A stretch of 16,900 nucleotides of DNA from Candidatus Aerophobota bacterium. Lineage in GTDB: Bacteria > Aerophobota > Aerophobia > Aerophobales > B3-G15. The stretch lies in contig DRTT01000175.1 in NCBI GenBank assembly GCA_011372105.1, positions 1 through 16,900 of the forward strand, read 5' to 3'. The notes under the pieces are model-generated. The model saw only the letters and a program-made list of their open reading frames with translations. It was not told the origin of the DNA and ran no database searches. Positions 7,236 to 13,844 of this stretch are shown one piece after another (positions within the stretch are counted from its first letter, which is position 1; each line of letters opens with the position of its first letter). The translations under genes were made by a program, and so were the position numbers.

Positions 7236-8306
7236 ATGCGAAAAACAGGTGTAACTGACCTACCCTTGCATTACGGTAAGGCTCCCCGCTGGCTTTTTGA
7301 AAAAATGAAATTTCTTGCAAGAGAGGTAATAATAGCAATTGTTTCAGAGAAAGGTCCTGAGGAATTCTTAAGAAAGATCTCCGATCCCCTATGGTTTCAG
7401 GCTCTTGGTTGTGTTCTTGGATTTGACTGGCATAGTTCAGGATTAACAACTACCACCTGTGGAGCAATAAAGGAAGCTGTTAAGGGGCTTGAAAAAGAGC
7501 TTGGAGTTTTTGTGGCAGGAGGTAAAGGTAAAGTTTCCCTTAACACTCCCCTGGAAATAACTCAAAAGACAGAGAAAATCTCCACAAATCCTGAACCTCT
7601 GATATATGCAAGTAGAATGGCAGCAAAAGTAGATACAGCTGGACTACAAGATGGCTTTCAGCTTTACCATCATTGCTTTATTTTTACTTCCTCAGGTAAA
7701 TGGGCAATTGTCCAACAGGGAATGAACGAATTAACAGGCTATGCCCGTCGATACCACTGGATAGGTGAGAAAGTGAAAAGCTTTGTTTGTGAACCTCACC
7801 TTGCCATATGTTCTGAGTGGAAAGGGCAAGGTTTAAACATGGTAGCAAAAGAAAGCGAGAAAGCAAGGAAAGTATGTACAGAGCTCTCCAGAGAGAAACC
7901 TTCTGGAATAATTAAAGATTTAAAAAGAATACAGAAATTAAAAATGCCTACATCCCACAGCTTTTCCCTTGAAAAAACAAAACCTGAGAAACTTGAAAAG
8001 ACCCTTCATATTCTTTACGAAAAAAATCCAAAAAACTTCGAGGAAGTTTTGGAAACAAAAGGAGTAGGAGTAAAAACAATAAGAGCTCTTGCCCTTGTAT
8101 CTGACTTAATTTACGGAGCAAAGCCAAGTTTCAAAGACCCCGCTACCTACAGTTTCGCCCACGGTGGAAAAGATGGGCATCCCTACCCTGTAGATAAAAA
8201 AACATACACAGAAACTATCCTCACTCTCCATAAAGCTCTCCGGGAAGCAAAAATAGGGAGGAGTGAAAAAATAAAGGCTATAAAGAGGTTAAGAGTTTTT
8301 CTTTAA
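7236..8306 (+). CDS. DUF763 family protein of unknown function
   Basis: A 356-residue protein that I recognise as DUF763, a family found in archaea and mainly thermophilic bacteria, with no established role. Family marks are the N-terminal TGVTDLPLHYGKAPRWLF (4-21), the near-invariant block ALGCVLGFDWHSSGLTTTT (56-74) and MAAKVDTAGLQDGFQLYHH (128-146). Others are FEEVLETKGVGVKTIRALAL (268-287), which resembles a helix-hairpin-helix DNA-binding turn (GVG), and FAHGGKDGHPYPVD (307-320). The many conserved His, Asp, Cys and Trp residues suggest an enzyme or nucleic-acid protein rather than a structural one; this is inference. It begins one base after the GT4 stop, with only a weak ribosome binding site, so it is coupled to the solute-synthesis genes. 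That linkage may reflect co-regulation rather than a shared pathway. Confidence 0.88.
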   Translation: MRKTGVTDLPLHYGKAPRWLFEKMKFLAREVIIAIVSEKGPEEFLRKISDPLWFQALGCVLGFDWHSSGLTTTTCGAIKEAVKGLEKELGVFVAGGKGKVSLNTPLEITQKTEKISTNPEPLIYASRMAAKVDTAGLQDGFQLYHHCFIFTSSGKWAIVQQGMNELTGYARRYHWIGEKVKSFVCEPHLAICSEWKGQGLNMVAKESEKARKVCTELSREKPSGIIKDLKRIQKLKMPTSHSFSLEKTKPEKLEKTLHILYEKNPKNFEEVLETKGVGVKTIRALALVSDLIYGAKPSFKDPATYSFAHGGKDGHPYPVDKKTYTETILTLHKALREAKIGRSEKIKAIKRLRVFL

Positions 8307-8344
8307 TACTTATATTTCTGTTTAACATCCTTAGAAAAAGACGG

Positions 8345-8372
8345 TTGACACTTCTATATATTAGAATAAAAT
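8345..8372 (+). promoter_or_regulatory. Promoter for arsR-type regulator and hsp20
   Basis: A perfect TTGACA (8345-8350), 16-base spacer and TAAAAT (8367-8372). It is the only good promoter between the DUF763 gene and hsp20. The -10 box sits inside the inverted repeat at 8352-8383. Confidence 0.7.
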
Positions 8373-8383
8373 AATATATGGAA
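8352..8383. promoter_or_regulatory. Inverted repeat, candidate ArsR-type operator
   Basis: Two 12-base arms pair at 11 of 12 positions around an 8-base centre. The left arm reads TTC-T-ATATATTA and the right arm TAATATAT-G-GAA. It covers the spacer and -10 element of the promoter and lies about 35 bases upstream of the regulator gene. Size and placement suit a dimeric winged-helix repressor of the ArsR family that controls its own operon. The AT richness raises the chance of coincidence, but the outer TTC/GAA pairs argue against it. Confidence 0.6.
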
Positions 8384-8388
8384 ATTAA

Positions 8389-8404
8389 TATAATTGTATA
8401 ATTG
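8389..8404. repeat. Two tandem copies of TATAATTG
   Basis: The 8-base unit TATAATTG occurs twice in direct succession in the leader of the regulator gene, just upstream of its start. It could be a second weak -10-like signal or simple AT-rich slippage; no -35 partner fits. Confidence 0.4.
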
Positions 8405-8416
8405 GTGCTAAGCTAA

Positions 8417-8740
8417 ATGAAAGAGATGAAGATTGGGAATGAGAGGGAAAAAAAGCTGGAGGAATTAGAGCAAATTACAGAATCTCTTAAGGCCTTGACT
8501 CATCCGGTGAGAATAAGAATATTGCAGGAGTTGAAAACCGGAAAAAAGTGTGTTGGTGAGCTGGCAGAAAGAATTGGAGTGGCACAGGCAAATCTTTCCC
8601 AGCATTTAAATCTCTTGAGAAATTATGGATGGATTAATAGAGAGAAAAAAGCTCTATACGTGTATTATTCATTAAGCGATAAAAATATAAGTCCTGTACT
8701 TAGAAGAATTCTCGAAATAGTAGATAAATTCTTCAAATAA
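8417..8740 (+). CDS. ArsR-family winged helix-turn-helix regulator
   Basis: A 107-residue DNA-binding protein of the ArsR type. The core runs SLKALTHPVRIRILQELKTGKK (about 23-44), then CVGELAERIGV and the recognition helix QANLSQHLNLLRNYG (about 57-71). The wing is at REKKALYVYYSL. The classical metal-sensing ELCVCDL motif is reduced to a single Cys (KKCVGEL), so arsenite or cadmium sensing at that site is unlikely. The immediate downstream partner is hsp20, with no intervening promoter or terminator. In archaea an ArsR-like regulator, Phr of Pyrococcus, represses heat-shock genes including hsp20, so a heat-stress role is a reasonable hypothesis. The start is uncertain: ATG at 8417 or in-frame ATG at 8426, neither with a strong ribosome binding site. 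Confidence 0.85.
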   Translation: MKEMKIGNEREKKLEELEQITESLKALTHPVRIRILQELKTGKKCVGELAERIGVAQANLSQHLNLLRNYGWINREKKALYVYYSLSDKNISPVLRRILEIVDKFFK

Positions 8741-8780
8741 ATTTATTGCAAGAAAAATAAATTAAAAGGAGGTGTTAGCC

Positions 8781-9266
8781 ATGGCTGTGTGGGATCCCTT
8801 TAGAGAATTTTCCAGGATAGAAAGAGAAATAAAGAAAATGTTTGATGAATTTTGGGGTGAGAGAAGAAGATGGGGAGTTCTTCCTCGTCCAAGAAGAAGA
8901 GCAGAGGTTCCAGCAGAAGTAACAGAGGAAGGCTTGGTAGGAACACCTCCTGTTGACCTTGTAGATAAAGGCGAAGACCTCGTTCTTCGCTCGGAAATGC
9001 CGGGCGTTAAAAAAGAAGATATCAAAATCTCAGTTGCTGAAGATGAGATAACTATTTCTGGAAAGGTAGAAAAGGCAAGAGAAGAAAAAGAAGAAGACTA
9101 TTACTACGCTGAGAGAACCTACAGTTCCTGGCAGAGAACTGTTCCACTTCCTGTAAAAATAAAAACTGACAAGGTGAAAGCAAAATATGAAAATGGTGTT
9201 CTTGAAGTTACCATGCCTAAGGCTGAAGAAGCCAAGGCAAAAAGAAAAGAGGTAAAAGTTGAATAA
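8781..9266 (+). CDS. Small heat-shock protein Hsp20 (alpha-crystallin domain)
   Basis: ATP-independent holdase chaperone that forms large oligomers and binds unfolding proteins. The 161-residue product has an amphipathic N-terminal arm (1-54, WDPFREFSRIEREIKKMFDE). An alpha-crystallin domain follows at about 56-147, including PVDLVDKGEDLVLRSEMPGV and the hallmark GVLEVTMPK (139-147). The short tail ends with VKV (158-160), the I/V-x-I/V oligomerisation motif. I chose ATG at 8781 because AAAGGAGGTG lies 8 bases before it; the in-frame GTG at 8772 overlaps that site. It is 40 bases after the ArsR-type gene, with no promoter of its own, and is followed by a strong terminator. The ribosome binding site is much better than that of the regulator, which suits unequal output from one mRNA. 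Confidence 0.95.
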   Translation: MAVWDPFREFSRIEREIKKMFDEFWGERRRWGVLPRPRRRAEVPAEVTEEGLVGTPPVDLVDKGEDLVLRSEMPGVKKEDIKISVAEDEITISGKVEKAREEKEEDYYYAERTYSSWQRTVPLPVKIKTDKVKAKYENGVLEVTMPKAEEAKAKRKEVKVE

Positions 9267-9289
9267 AAATGCCCACCCTTTCCCAATCC

Positions 9290-9308
9290 GCCGGCCTTAA
9301 GAGCCGGC
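9290..9308. repeat. Small GC-rich hairpin in hsp20 3' region
   Basis: GCCGGC (9290-9295) and GCCGGC (9303-9308) can pair as six G-C pairs around a 7-base loop. There is no T tract on either side, so it is not itself a terminator. It may protect the hsp20 mRNA end; role unknown. Confidence 0.45.
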
Positions 9309-9320
9309 ATAGAAATAGAT

Positions 9321-9369
9321 AACCGGAAGTTAAGGGAGGTCTCACCCTTTAACTTCCGGTTTCTTTTTC
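9321..9369. terminator. Strong terminator shared by hsp20 and the Lon-like gene
   Basis: AACCGGAAGTTAAGGG (9321-9336) pairs with CCCTTTAACTTCCGGTT (9345-9361), giving 16 pairs with one bulged base and an 8-base loop. On the plus strand a T-rich run follows (9360-9368), an ideal intrinsic terminator for arsR-hsp20. On the minus strand the run after the stem is only moderately T-rich. The right arm contains the last codons and the stop of the convergent Lon-like gene (ends at 9349). Confidence 0.85.
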
Positions 9370-11766
9370 AGCTATTTTTCTTAACCTCCCCTGTTCTTTT
9401 AAAAAATAAAGTAACTTATCTTCAACTCTTCTATTAATAGTTCCCTCCGGGAAAGTATTATCCGGACCTCTTTCTCCTGCCGGAACACCGGTCAAAATTT
9501 CCATTCCTTCATCCACAGTAGTAATAGGATAAATATGAAATTTTCCCTCCTTCACAGCTTCAACAACTTCTTTTTTCAGCATGAGATTTTTAACATTACT
9601 CTTAGGAATAATGACACCCTGTTCCCCGGTTAATCCTTTTCTCTTGCAAGCCTCAAAAAAACCCTCTATCTTCTCGTTAACTCCTCCTATAGGTTGTATT
9701 TCTCCCTTCTGGTTTACAGAACCTGTCACTGCTATACCCTGTTTTACAGGAAGATCCGCAAGACTTGACAGAATAGCAAAAAGCTCTGCTGCTGAGGCAC
9801 TATCTCCTTCAACATAGGAGTAGCTTTGCTCAAAAGTTAAAGTAGCAGAGAGTGAAAGTGGGGCTTTACCTCCATATTTTCCTCCCAGATATCCTGAGAG
9901 AATTAAAACACCTTTGTCATGAGTTTTCCCGCTTAATTTGGCTTCTCTTTCTATATTAATCACTCCCTTATCACCCATAAAAGTTTGAGCAGTAATCCTT
10001 GAAGGTTTCCCAAATGAGAGCTCACCATAGTAATATACAGAAAGTCCATTAACCTGCCCAACTTTTTGACCTTCAGTATCAATGTATAAAGTTCCCTTTT
10101 CAATCATCTCTCCAATTTTATTGCTAATCATATTATTTCTGTATTCCATCTCTTCTATCGCTTTCTCAACATCCTCTCTTGTAACATACTTTCTGTTGGA
10201 AACACCTGCCCAATAACTTGCCTCCCGAGCTATATTTGCTATTCTACCAAAAAGTAAAGAAAGCTTCTCCTGATCTTCAGCAAGCCTACTGCTGTATTCA
10301 AGAATAGCTGCAAGACCTGTTTTACCAAAATGTCTCAAATTCTCCTCTTTGCAGAGTTTGCAAAGGAACCTGGCACACTTGTAAACAGTCTCTCTATTTG
10401 AACTTGTTTCCCAGTCAAAGTCAGCTCTTACCTTAAATATCTTTTTAAAGTCTTCATCATAGTAATGGAGTAAATTAAATATAAAACCCCTTCCAATTAT
10501 TATTACTTTCACATTAAGTGGAATAGGTGTAGGCTTTAGAGCTGCTGCTGAGACAAGACCAAATTGTTCAGTGATATCTTCTATTTTTATCTCTCTCTCC
10601 TGAAGTGCTCTTTTCAAAGCATCCCAGACAAAAGGATACATCAAAACCCTCTCGATATTCACAACAAGATATCCACCATTTGCTTTATGAAGAGCTCCAG
10701 GTTTTATTTTGGTAAAGTCTGTCACAAAAATCCCAAAATGAACTCTTCTTTCTATTCGTCCAAACATATTTCCATAAGTGGGGTTTGTTTCTACAACTAC
10801 AGGTGCTCCTTTTGTCTGAGAATTGTCCACAATCAAATTTACCCGGTATCTTGTAAAAAAATCATCCTCAGAGATGGGAATTTTAATTCCTGAAGAAGTT
10901 TTCTCCTCTTCCTGTAGGAATTTATCCATATTATTGACCATATCTTTTGATACCTGCTCCAGGTAGTTCATAATTGGAGATGAATCTGAGTATTTCTTCT
11001 TTAAAACCTCAATGTGTTTTTTCACCACGAACAAAACCACTTCCCGGTTAAACTTATTAAGACTTTCTTTTGATTTTCTATCAAGCTCTTCTATTTTCTC
11101 AAATGTCTGTGCAATTTCTTTTTGAATTGAAATCATCTCTCTCTCTATTCTTTCCTTTTCTTCTTGAGGAAAAGCTCTATACTCTTCCTCTTTTAAAGGT
11201 TCTCCGTTCGCCTTAACAGGTATAGTGGTAAAACCAAAAGGAGTTCGTAAGATCTTAAAACCTTTCTCTCTTGCTTTTTCTTCTGTCTGGGACAAAAGTG
11301 CTTTTTTTTCCTTTTCATACTCGCTTAATAAAGCTTCTCTTCTTTCCCTATACTCGTCACTCCGAAAAGACTTGGGTATCTCCTTTCTTAAAGTGGTTAC
11401 AAGTTCCTCCATATCCCTCCTAAATTCCTTCCCTTTTCCTGGAGGAAGAGATATTGCCAGAGGCTGATCCGGATTATCAAAATTGTTAACATAACACCAA
11501 TCAGGTGGGGGATTCTTCTTAGAAGCGACTTTTTGAAGTATGTTTTTAACTATACTTGTTCGCCCGCTTTCGCTAATCCCGCTAACATAGATGTTATATC
11601 CCGGACTTTTAATATTCAAACCAAACTCAATAGCTCTTACAGCTCTATCCTGCCCTATCACTTCTTCAATCTCTTGTAACTGTTCGGTGGTCTCATATTC
11701 AAAGTCAGATAAGTCAAATTCCCTTCTAAGTTCTTTATAAGATAGCTCCTTGTGCCTTAATTCCAT
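9349..11766 (-). CDS. Lon-related (LonC-like) S16 family protease
   Basis: Cytosolic serine protease related to Lon. The 805-residue protein has an AAA-like part with a long helical, charged insertion (about 110-290) and a C-terminal S16 proteolytic domain (about 560-765). The catalytic dyad is clear: S656 in EGDSAS and K699 in GGVNEKI, 43 residues apart as in classic Lon. GSVNQKGEIQPIGGVNEKIEGFFEAC is a family block. The P-loop region YVSGISESGRTS (60-71) has Arg in place of the usual Lys, and no typical Walker B acid pair is obvious. It therefore resembles LonC/Lon-related proteins with weakened or absent ATPase activity. GGGGGAG precedes the ATG at 11766. It has its own promoter, and its last codons form one arm of the shared terminator. 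The Lon N-terminal substrate domain is absent. Confidence 0.9.
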   Translation of the reverse strand: MELRHKELSYKELRREFDLSDFEYETTEQLQEIEEVIGQDRAVRAIEFGLNIKSPGYNIYVSGISESGRTSIVKNILQKVASKKNPPPDWCYVNNFDNPDQPLAISLPPGKGKEFRRDMEELVTTLRKEIPKSFRSDEYRERREALLSEYEKEKKALLSQTEEKAREKGFKILRTPFGFTTIPVKANGEPLKEEEYRAFPQEEKERIEREMISIQKEIAQTFEKIEELDRKSKESLNKFNREVVLFVVKKHIEVLKKKYSDSSPIMNYLEQVSKDMVNNMDKFLQEEEKTSSGIKIPISEDDFFTRYRVNLIVDNSQTKGAPVVVETNPTYGNMFGRIERRVHFGIFVTDFTKIKPGALHKANGGYLVVNIERVLMYPFVWDALKRALQEREIKIEDITEQFGLVSAAALKPTPIPLNVKVIIIGRGFIFNLLHYYDEDFKKIFKVRADFDWETSSNRETVYKCARFLCKLCKEENLRHFGKTGLAAILEYSSRLAEDQEKLSLLFGRIANIAREASYWAGVSNRKYVTREDVEKAIEEMEYRNNMISNKIGEMIEKGTLYIDTEGQKVGQVNGLSVYYYGELSFGKPSRITAQTFMGDKGVINIEREAKLSGKTHDKGVLILSGYLGGKYGGKAPLSLSATLTFEQSYSYVEGDSASAAELFAILSSLADLPVKQGIAVTGSVNQKGEIQPIGGVNEKIEGFFEACKRKGLTGEQGVIIPKSNVKNLMLKKEVVEAVKEGKFHIYPITTVDEGMEILTGVPAGERGPDNTFPEGTINRRVEDKLLYFLKEQGRLRKIAEKETGS

Positions 11767-11808
11767 TCTTCTCCCCCTTAAAAGCCACCTCGGTTTGTTT
11801 CCTCTCCA

Positions 11809-11836
11809 ATTTTATCTGCTTAAGTCTCTCTGTCAA
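11809..11836 (-). promoter_or_regulatory. Promoter for the Lon-like protease gene
   Basis: Minus strand TTGACA (11836-11831), 16-base spacer, TAAAAT (11814-11809). It lies in the 92-base gap after queH, with about 40 bases of leader before the ATG. No copy of the inverted repeat near hsp20 is seen here, and no CIRCE-type element. Confidence 0.7.
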
Positions 11837-11858
11837 GGAATCAGAGATTATAATTTAT

Positions 11859-12386
11859 TTATTTTTTGTACCTTTCTTCCTCACTGTATATACAACCACA
11901 GTAGGTTTGATGATAAAGACCCATTTTCTTTGAAAGTTCTCTGCTTTCCTTCCATCCTTCTTTAAAAGATCTAAGATAAGGTTTTATACCATATTCCTGC
12001 CCAATCGCTACTGCTATATTTTTGATCAACTCCTGATTTTGATGAGGAGAAACAACAAGAGTCGAAGTGAAGTAATCAAATTTACCCTTTTTTGCAAATA
12101 TAGCAGCTTTTCTAAGCCTTAAATAATAACATATCCTGCATCTCTGAGATTCTCTGTAGACAACCTCTCGCAGAAATTCTCTCATTTCATACCTATCCTC
12201 GTAGATTACCCGAGCACCTATCTTTTCTGCCCATTTCTTAACTGATTCAAGCCTTTTCTGATACTCCACGTAAGGGTGGATATTAGGATTATACCAGAGG
12301 CCCATTATCTCATCAAATTCTTCTTTTAACCTGGAAAAGCAAAAAAGAGCACAGGGAGCACAACATATGTGAACTAAAATCCTCAT
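11859..12386 (-). CDS. queH: Epoxyqueuosine reductase QueH
   Basis: Iron-sulfur enzyme that reduces epoxyqueuosine to queuosine in the anticodon of tRNAs for His, Asn, Asp and Tyr. It is the cobalamin-independent counterpart of QueG. The 175-residue protein (former DUF208) shows the whole Cys set of the family: C8-C9-A-P-C12 at the N-terminus, R-C83-x2-C86-Y in the middle and Y-C163-G-C165-IYSEE at the end. TSTLVVSPHQNQELI (107-121) is another family block. The ATG at 12386 follows an AAAGG ribosome binding site, and a promoter lies at 12431-12460. No other queuosine gene is in the window. The radical SAM genes to the right are not part of this pathway as far as I can see. Confidence 0.93.
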   Translation of the reverse strand: MRILVHICCAPCALFCFSRLKEEFDEIMGLWYNPNIHPYVEYQKRLESVKKWAEKIGARVIYEDRYEMREFLREVVYRESQRCRICYYLRLRKAAIFAKKGKFDYFTSTLVVSPHQNQELIKNIAVAIGQEYGIKPYLRSFKEGWKESRELSKKMGLYHQTYCGCIYSEEERYKK

Positions 12387-12430
12387 AGATTAAACCTTTT
12401 TTAAGGATTTTTGATATTTTAATCTTCAAT

Positions 12431-12460
12431 AGTGTACCAAACAGAGAAGGTAAATGTCAA
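12431..12460 (-). promoter_or_regulatory. Probable promoter for queH
   Basis: Minus strand perfect TTGACA (12460-12455), 18-base spacer and TACACT (12436-12431), which matches four of six -10 positions. The predicted leader is about 40 bases. The spacer is longer than in the other promoters here, so strength is uncertain. Confidence 0.55.
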
Positions 12461-12491
12461 GAATTAAAGCTTATTTTAGCGCTGACATTGC

Positions 12492-12770
12492 TTGAGAATA
12501 ATACTGAGAATAATACCTCTTGGCATCTGCATAGTTAAAAACATAGACAAATTGAGGATAATTAGCGTTTTCCTGTCAGTCTTCACAAGAGGAAACCCTC
12601 TCCATCTTCCAGAAATTAAAATTTACAATGAAATCCCGGGAGTGGAAATTTATCAGACAAAAAAAGCCTATCTTGAATCAGAGGTTCCTCTCTACTTTCA
12701 CGGGGATGCAGAAATTATTTCCTCAACACCCATTCATCTTGAAGTAATTCCTAAGACACTAAAAGCATAG
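12492..12770 (+). pseudogene. Remnant of a diacylglycerol kinase-type lipid kinase (C-terminal part)
   Basis: The plus strand encodes about 85 residues resembling the C-terminal end of YegS/DgkB/BmrU-type lipid kinases. IPLGICIVKNIDKLRII stands where the family has the DG-x-LDV-x-IV-x-N-x-SKL segment. LHLPEIKIYNEIPGVEIYQ follows, then YFHGDAEIISSTPIHLEVIPKTLKA, equivalent to the hDGE-x-TP-x-EVLPxALKV end. The catalytic DGE has become D-A-E. The N-terminal two thirds, with the nucleotide-binding glycine-rich loop, are absent. Upstream there are only about 105 bases before queH, with stops in this frame, and there is no ATG or ribosome binding site. The frame opens at a 12-base tandem duplication. 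I read it as a deletion remnant. Chance similarity is possible but unlikely given the ordered match. Confidence 0.6.
12493..12516. repeat. Two tandem copies of a 12-base unit
   Basis: TGAGAATAATAC occurs twice head to tail (12493-12504 and 12505-12516). It lies at the 5' boundary of the lipid-kinase remnant, suggesting a slippage or deletion-junction scar. Confidence 0.65.
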
Positions 12771-12785
12771 TCCCGGAATTTTAGA

Positions 12786-13715
12786 TTATATACTTAAAAA
12801 CAGAGGAACAGTTAAAATGCTTAAAAGAGTGGTCCAGAAAACTCCGGAAGCAGCCAGGTTAGAATCAGATCCATATTTTTCTGCAAGAACTGTGCTCAAG
12901 ATCATGGAAGGCATTGCACTTTCCAGAATAATAATTTTTTTCAAGGAGAGGGAAAAATCAAAAATTAAAACAATAAAAATAAAAAAAAGAGGCATAAATA
13001 TTAATTTACCAATGCTTAGCAAGGCTATAGTTTTCCACTTTATTTTTCTGTGAAAACCAGTGTCGTAAAGCAGCGCTCCTGTAGCAATTAACGACATGGG
13101 AATTGTTGCACTGCCAAGTAAGCCGCAAGCTTTTATGAAAAAAGAAGGGACTTGTAATTCAAACATAACCATAAAAATCCCCAACAAAAGAGCGCATATT
13201 CCTGGATTTAAAATGTTTTTCAGTGTGCTCTCCCCTGCTCTGTTTTTCCCACCAGAAGAGATAAGCTTTATGCCAAAGGTCCATATAATAATACTTACCC
13301 CAAGATCAAACAGGATTATCTTCACCACAACTTCCTCTCCATAAAGAGAAAAACCTATAGGAATAGAAAGAAAGGAAGTATTACCAAAAGCACACAACAT
13401 AAGAAAAGTCCTTTTTGAAGCATCCTCAAGATGTCTTCTTGCAGTAGAAAGAGCAAGCAGTAAAAGACCTATGAAATATCCAACAAAAGAACTCAAAACC
13501 CCAAAGCAAACCAAAGTTAAAGCATCAAGAAACATCTCTTTTGTAAACTGGGTTAGAAGGGAGTGAAGTATGAGAGCAGGAAGAGTAACAAGTATTAAAA
13601 GATTACTTAAGGCAGGTGTAAATTCTTCATTTAAAATCTTAATGTGCCTTGTAATCATTCCAACAAATATAAGGACAAATATTACAAAAAATGTGGAAAA
13701 AAGCTGAAGAATCAT
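12786..13715 (-). CDS. AEC (auxin efflux carrier) family permease
   Basis: Inner-membrane secondary transporter of the AEC/BASS superfamily; bacterial members export or import organic acids such as malate or malonate. The 309-residue protein is hydrophobic throughout with about ten membrane segments in two five-helix repeats. The first runs from residue 3 to about 150 and the second from about 165 to 308. Conserved blocks are LVTLPALILHSL (42-53), the crossover FGNTSFLSIPIGFSLYGEE (110-128), and near the end AMPSMILSTVLAEKYGSDSNLAASGVFWTTLLSILTVP with the Met-Pro and YGSD features. The ATG at 13715 has GGGAAG about 8 bases upstream. It is divergent from the metallo-hydrolase gene and shares a palindrome with it. 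Substrate is unknown. Confidence 0.9.
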   Translation of the reverse strand: MILQLFSTFFVIFVLIFVGMITRHIKILNEEFTPALSNLLILVTLPALILHSLLTQFTKEMFLDALTLVCFGVLSSFVGYFIGLLLLALSTARRHLEDASKRTFLMLCAFGNTSFLSIPIGFSLYGEEVVVKIILFDLGVSIIIWTFGIKLISSGGKNRAGESTLKNILNPGICALLLGIFMVMFELQVPSFFIKACGLLGSATIPMSLIATGALLYDTGFHRKIKWKTIALLSIGKLIFMPLFFIFIVLIFDFSLSLKKIIILESAMPSMILSTVLAEKYGSDSNLAASGVFWTTLLSILTVPLFLSI

Positions 13716-13750
13716 TCCTGTCTTCCCGGATAAATTAAAAATGCTCCTTT

Positions 13751-13779
13751 ATTTTACTCCCTGTCTCATACAAGGTCAA
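13751..13779 (-). promoter_or_regulatory. Promoter for the AEC permease
   Basis: Minus strand TTGACC (13779-13774), 17-base spacer, TAAAAT (13756-13751). The -35 box is within the left arm of the palindrome at 13772-13796. Confidence 0.68.
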
Positions 13780-13796
13780 CAGGATTTGTTGACCTT
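13772..13796. promoter_or_regulatory. Perfect 10-base inverted repeat between divergent promoters
   Basis: AAGGTCAACA (13772-13781) and TGTTGACCTT (13787-13796) are perfect inverted copies around the 5-base centre GGATT. Each arm contains the TTGACC -35 box of one of the divergent promoters. It is therefore positioned to act as an operator controlling both the permease and the metallo-hydrolase-rimO side. No dedicated regulator gene adjoins it. Confidence 0.7.
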
Positions 13797-13816
13797 CAAA
13801 GTATTTGTTTTATATT
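13789..13816 (+). promoter_or_regulatory. Promoter for MBL hydrolase, rimO and radical SAM genes
   Basis: Plus strand TTGACC (13789-13794), 16-base spacer, TATATT (13811-13816). The leader is about 20 bases and contains GGGAGAAGGG before the ATG at 13845. Confidence 0.65.
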
Positions 13817-13844
13817 TTAAGATAGCTCTGAGGGAGAAGGGTTC

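Noticed and set aside
13096..13344. Plus-strand frame opposite the AEC permease
   Set aside because: Antisense shadow of a hydrophobic gene; no ribosome binding site and no family features.
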